From contig NC_092628.1 of assembly GCF_039555335.1 (NCBI RefSeq), positions 100,521,893 through 100,585,892 of the forward strand: a stretch of DNA of 64,000 nucleotides. The letters run 5' to 3'. Origin of the DNA: Amphiura filiformis. Taxonomy: Eukaryota; Echinodermata; Ophiuroidea; Amphilepidida; Amphiuridae. The notes beneath the pieces were generated by a model. That model was not told the DNA's origin. It ran no database searches and saw only the letters and a program-made list of their open reading frames with translations. Positions within the stretch are counted from its first letter, which is position 1. Each line of letters begins with the position of its first letter. A program made the position numbers and the translations under genes. Shown piece by piece: positions 59,822-64,000 of the stretch.

Positions 59822-60243
59822 AGTTGTGATGTGTTGCTTGGATTTCATTTACTGAATATAGAGAACAGTTTAAACAAGCAAGCGTTAACTTCTTATGGGA
59901 TGAACAAATCACCTTCCCTGAATCTTATAATAATATACCGTCAACTAAACACTTTTAAGTCTTCAAAGCCAAATGTCAGTGGCTTAGACACATCACCTCA
60001 AAATTTACACAACAAAAACAATTGGTTTGTTTCTTGTTTGTTAGACGCGCGTCCCTGAGAAACGTGAAAATAGAACAAGGAGAAGAAAACACAATACAAG
60101 AAAAACGATGAGACGGAAACACACGGGAGGACGAGGCAGAGCAGGAAGGTGGAAAAAAGGATACAAATCCGACCAAATTTGTTTGAAATGAAGATTTGAG
60201 GAACGTTTTGTTTGGTTTCTACAACGATAGAAAGCAAAAAAAT

Positions 60244-60315
60244 TGGAGTTGCCGGGGATTGAACCCGGGGCCTCACACATGCGAAGCGTGCGCTCTACCA
60301 CTGAGCTACAACCCC
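60244..60315 (-). tRNA. tRNA-Ala (CGC)
   Basis: Intact CGC gene and the last tRNA of the array. The aaaaaaatt on its 3' side gives a T-run terminator. Confidence 0.96.
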
Positions 60316-60874
60316 AACTGATGTGCAAACTCAACAGAATTAATACAGATGACATGACTTAAGAACTAACATGAAGAGAGTCAAACAACTTACTACATTT
60401 TCAAATTTTGGTGACTTCCAATTTCTACAATTGCATTATGTATAAATACTTTCAAAATCAGAAAGATGCTTTAATTTGAATAATAATTTGTATGTTATGT
60501 TAAGTTAAAGCACTATTATGATAATATTTTGTTAATGTCCATCATTTTGTTAATGCAACAGTGGTAACTCCTCTAATTAGACATGAAGCCGGTCGGTTTA
60601 CGGTAACAGACCTATACAAGCTGTTACAAGTGCTCACAACAGCAGTTTTTAATATATTCACGATTAAATTGAATGTATCAACTATTAAAAATTAACGAAA
60701 GAAAAGGGAACTGGAAAACACTTTCCCACGCTACCTGCCCCCCCAAAAAAAAAACACCCGGTAGGACAGAAGAGAAGATAAAAACAACAGCAAAAAAAGG
60801 TAATAAGTCCCTCATATCATTTCAAAACACCACAATGCTACAAATTATGCGATATCCCGAAAAAATTCTAATAT
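60316..60874. repeat. tRNA-unit 5' flank copy without a tRNA
   Basis: CGC 5' flank followed by gaatgtatcaactattaaaa, aacgaaagaaaagg, ggacagaagagaagataaaa and aatgctacaaattatgcgat, matching 62450-62690 as a direct repeat. Confidence 0.75.
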
Positions 60875-61115
60875 GCCTTTTGAGGCGGATTCTGAATCTG
60901 CATACCCCTGGTTGTCACGAACTTCACACCCAGAAAGCCATTTTCTTCGACTACGATAATAATGCACAAAATTATTTAGTTAAGGGAACGGATAGCAAAA
61001 TTGGTACTGTATTTTTGTGGGACCTGAGAGCATATCAGACATATCGAATTGCATTCTGAATACGAGGAATGTCCTTCTGATATCAAATAATTTAGATTTT
61101 TTGAAATTCGGTAAT
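60875..61115. mobile_element. ~240-bp dispersed repeat inserted in the flank copy
   Basis: The matching copy at 62640 continues past gaaaaaaattctaatat; here the sequence switches to tgaggcggattctgaatctg and ends near tttttgaaattcg, with a short aatat on both sides. Probably a fragment of a dispersed DNA element. A 128-codon frame across it does not look like a gene. Confidence 0.5.
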
Positions 61116-61249
61116 ATAAATAAATGATTTAACTATCTATATAGAAATAATTATTGATGTGAATAAACTCTCTGCATAGATACAATAAATATCAACATTG
61201 AAAAAAAGGAAAATCCGAGAAAGAAAGGATAAGTTGAACGGTATTAATT

Positions 61250-62133
61250 ATTACAATCCGCTCACAACTTTTGAAGATATGCCCTTTTAAAGACAAGTAC
61301 CCGTTTGTCACTCTGTCCACGGATAGCAACTTGAACAGAGTTGTTGGGATGGGTCATGCTGAGGAGTGGCCTGCAAGATCACCAGACCTCACACCACTTG
61401 ATTCGTTCTATTTGTGGCATAATCCAAGATCTTTGCAAAGGTATTACTGCTATATTCGCAAGTATCCGGCGCACAAGGTTGGTACGCAACGCAATTGATG
61501 CACTGAGGACTAGGGCTGAAACCTGTATTCGTCAAGGAGGCAACCAAGTAGAGGGCAGAGCAGCACACTTCAAAAGAACCAAAGACAAACTAAACAGCCC
61601 TTTTCAGGACTACCTTTTATTCCAAAAAAGAGAAATGACTTATGTTGTCAATAAAAAGAAAGCAAGAAACAATAAAGTAAGAAACATAATAAAACAAAAA
61701 GGCATAAAATAATCGAGAAAAATATAAGCAACAAGTATAGCAAAAGAAGTCCCATCCCACATCAATTTCGCCTAAATTAATGACACTTAACAAATTCCAT
61801 AACCCATAAGCCCACCGGTAAGGCCCATTCCCTAAAATAAAGTTGTTAATTTATAAAGTTATCATCGAGGAATGTTTTATATTCATGCATGGTATATGCA
61901 CTTTTCAATCTTTGAAGTAGCCAAACCTCCTCCGTGGACAGAGTGAAAAACGGATACATTTCTTTAAAAGGGCATATCTTCAAATGTTATGAGCCGATTG
62001 AAATAATTGTTTCGGTTTGTTAAAGCTAACGGGCAAAGGCTTCATAACATACCAACATTATACTTGATCAACTTTTCTGAAATAGGAGAAAAAGAGGGCG
62101 CAATGAGGGGCCTCTTTTTATTGGGACACCCTG
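61250..62133. mobile_element. Degenerate mariner/IS630-type transposon, left end lost
   Basis: The right end reads inward CAGGGTGTCCCAATAAAAAG, the typical end of IS630/mariner relatives, next to TA (62134-62135). Inner inverted repeats 61259-61325 and 61930-61995 (gaagatatgcccttttaaag on both) bracket the transposase remnant. About 130 bp of the left terminus is absent. The host sequence ttatcttaacacttcatcat resumes after the right end, as at 59438. Confidence 0.75.
61341..61712 (+). pseudogene. Transposase fragment (IS630/mariner type)
   Basis: One frame reads EEWPARSPDLTPLDSF, the conserved block holding the last catalytic Asp of DDE/D transposases of this group, and a second frame continues with AIDALRTRAETCIRQGGNQV, then EGRAAHF, matching the C-terminal region. 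At least one frameshift separates them, and the N-terminal two thirds is missing. Confidence 0.75.
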
Positions 62134-62135
62134 TA

Positions 62136-62997
62136 CAAAAATATGTTATCTTAACACTTCATCATCACAAACAAGCCGAAATCTAGCACGTGGTAAAATT
62201 TGAAAATCATATTAAGACACCGCAATCATCTTGAGACAGACAGACTTAATCCCAAAGAGTTTATAGACTGATTTGATTTGAAGACGTATAATACTTTTTA
62301 CCCGTTGCAGTCGTCACCTCCTATCATCAATCAACACGCAATTCTTACTTTACCCGATTTAACATGAGGTCGTCGACTTCATGGATCATTTCATCAACTG
62401 TGAGCAAATATGCTTATATAAACAATAGTTTTTAATATATTCATGATAATTGAATGTATCAACTGTTAGCATTAACGAAAGAAGACGAACAGAAGAAATA
62501 AATTGGAAAACATCCCTCCACACCACCTGTCCCCCCAATAAAAAAAAAACCGGTATAATCTAGGACAGAAGAGAAGATAAAACAACAACAACAACAACAT
62601 GATCTAGTAAGAAGTTCCTCACATCATTTCAAAACAAAACAGTGCTACAAATTATGCGACATGCCGAAAAAAATTCTAATATACTAATATTCAAAGAAGC
62701 CAAAATTTGGCACGTGGGTTACCCTCATATGTTATTTATCTGTTTATCGTAAACGTTTTATCTTCAGCTTCATTGTACCATGAATATCGACAAAACATGA
62801 AATGTGGGGTTATGTATACACCATTTCAAGTTCAATCCAAACCAGACAGACATATCCAGATCAAGAACGCAGCATCATAATTCAACACTCCCAAGTAATG
62901 CAATATCTGTCAAATACACTTTGAAAGTAAAATTTTTGTATTCGTTTGTCCAGACGAATTTAATTGCAATTGGCCCATTTTGAAAAATGTATCCATA
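62136..62997. other. Array flank copy, no gene recognised
   Basis: 62143-62190 repeats 59436-59480, and 62450-62690 repeats 60670-60875. The remainder is AT-rich DNA with short frames. Confidence 0.6.
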
Positions 62998-63981
62998 TAC
63001 AGACTTGACATTTAATATGGAATATTTTTTCGCAAACTTCCAAGACTGGTCTGGGAGGGATCTGCATAAACCGCACGGGCTAAATATTAATTGGGGTGTG
63101 TCGGGAGATGGTGTAGAATTATTGTTTGACAGAAAATGTGCTTTCCATTAGTTTACAATATGGCGCTCATAATGTAGTGGATTAGCCTAAAATGGCGGAT
63201 TTAGGGAGACTGAATTTGATTTTTATGGGGGTAAAATTTCTTAATTTGAGCAACATTATTCTGATATTATCAAATGCATTCAGGTTTGAGGCGATATTTA
63301 CTGAACCTAAAAACCAATGGTGTTCGTCAGAACTGACATGCACTTGTAATCTACCAGTATTGAAAGTGCGAGGAGCTTAAAAAAAATATGGCTCTTAAAA
63401 GTGGTTCGCACTCAGAGAGATTGAATGGTCCTCTGGGGCCAAATCTTATAAACTTAATGTACACAAAGAAACAGCGTGCGTTTATTGGACAACCAGGATC
63501 CTCGTAGTTGTTTTTGTACCGCAAGTTTATAACATTTGACCCCAGGGGGCCATTCAAACTCTCTGAGTATGTACCACGCTTAAGAGCCCTATTTTTAAGC
63601 TCCTCCCCTGTTCAAAAAATTGGTACATTACAATCGTATTTCAGCTGTGATGAATGCCAATTGCTGATAAAGTTTAAGAAATATCACCTCAAACCCCTAT
63701 AAATTTGATAATAACAGCACAATGTTGCGTAAAGTCCAAATTTGTGTCCCCCACAAAGCACAAATTCAGCCTCCCTAAATCCGCCATTTTAGACAAATTC
63801 GCTACATTAAGAGCACCATAATGTAAACTTATGGAAAGCACGTTTTATATCCAACAATTGTTTTACACCATCTCCCGACACACCCCAATTATTATTTAGC
63901 CCGTGCGGTTTATGCAGACTCCGTCCATACCAGTCTTGGAATTTTGCGAAAAAATATTCCATATTAAATGTCAAGTCTGTA
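62998..63981. mobile_element. ~980-bp palindromic element with ~470-bp inverted arms
   Basis: Ends TACAGACTTGACATTTAATA on both sides read inward, then ggaatattttttcgcaaa. The outer pair covers 62999-63215 against 63762-63980, and an inner pair covers about 63378-63460 against 63530-63605 (cagagagattgaatgg / cagagagtttgaatgg). TA flanks. Only two short frames, no transposase. The window ends just beyond it. Confidence 0.8.
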
Positions 63982-64000
63982 ATTTTGATTTAACCCTTTG

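Noticed and set aside
60673-61059. 128-codon frame
   Set aside because: It spans a repeated tRNA-unit flank and an inserted dispersed repeat, and no family signature is visible.

Overview
This is an AT-rich stretch of animal nuclear DNA: intron-containing genes, a eukaryotic tRNA gene array, many miniature DNA transposons and satellites. The one confidently recognised protein gene is an NK6-class homeobox gene (Nkx6), spread over about 24 kb on the + strand in three coding exons. The close match of its homeodomain and its TPHGINDIL and PLAALHSM motifs to deuterostome Nkx6, together with the repeat types, suggests a marine invertebrate deuterostome. A hemichordate is my best guess, but the species cannot be fixed from sequence alone. 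|| Layout: 1-2459 is upstream DNA. Nkx6 coding exons lie at 2460-2907, 9129-9307 and 26068-26304, with canonical GT/AG borders. Intron 2 carries a 4.5 kb palindromic element (19390-23876) with about 950-bp inverted arms, itself invaded by a piggyBac-like MITE and a second MITE. A 330-bp sequence occurs once in each Nkx6 intron. From 26.3 to 41 kb I find no convincing gene, only a scatter of hairpin and inverted-repeat elements, a tRNA-derived SINE head and microsatellites. || At 41.7-43.0 kb, minus strand, lies a decayed Penelope-like retroelement fragment (RT and start of GIY-YIG). A MITE is inserted in it, and it runs directly into four tandem 89-94-bp repeats, each carrying a histone-type mRNA 3' stem-loop. 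|| From 43.07 to 60.32 kb is a minus-strand tRNA-Ala array: 5 intact TGC genes, 5 intact CGC genes, one TGC gene with a 5-bp insertion and two internally deleted copies. All lie in long duplicated flanks and alternate loosely as TGC/CGC pairs. Three satellites are embedded in or interleaved with the array: a 166-bp satellite full of TTAGCGCTAA palindromes, a GC-rich ~140-bp satellite containing a 41-base N gap, and an ~84-92-bp satellite with a 9-bp internal repeat. Several transposons sit in individual array units, and neighbouring copies supply the empty sites. || 60.3-64 kb holds array flank copies, a degenerate mariner/IS630-type transposase, and a 1-kb palindromic element running to the window edge. 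|| How it works together: Nkx6 is the only gene with a clear developmental role. The tRNA array would supply Ala-UGC and Ala-CGC tRNAs by Pol III. Most remaining sequence is repeat-derived.
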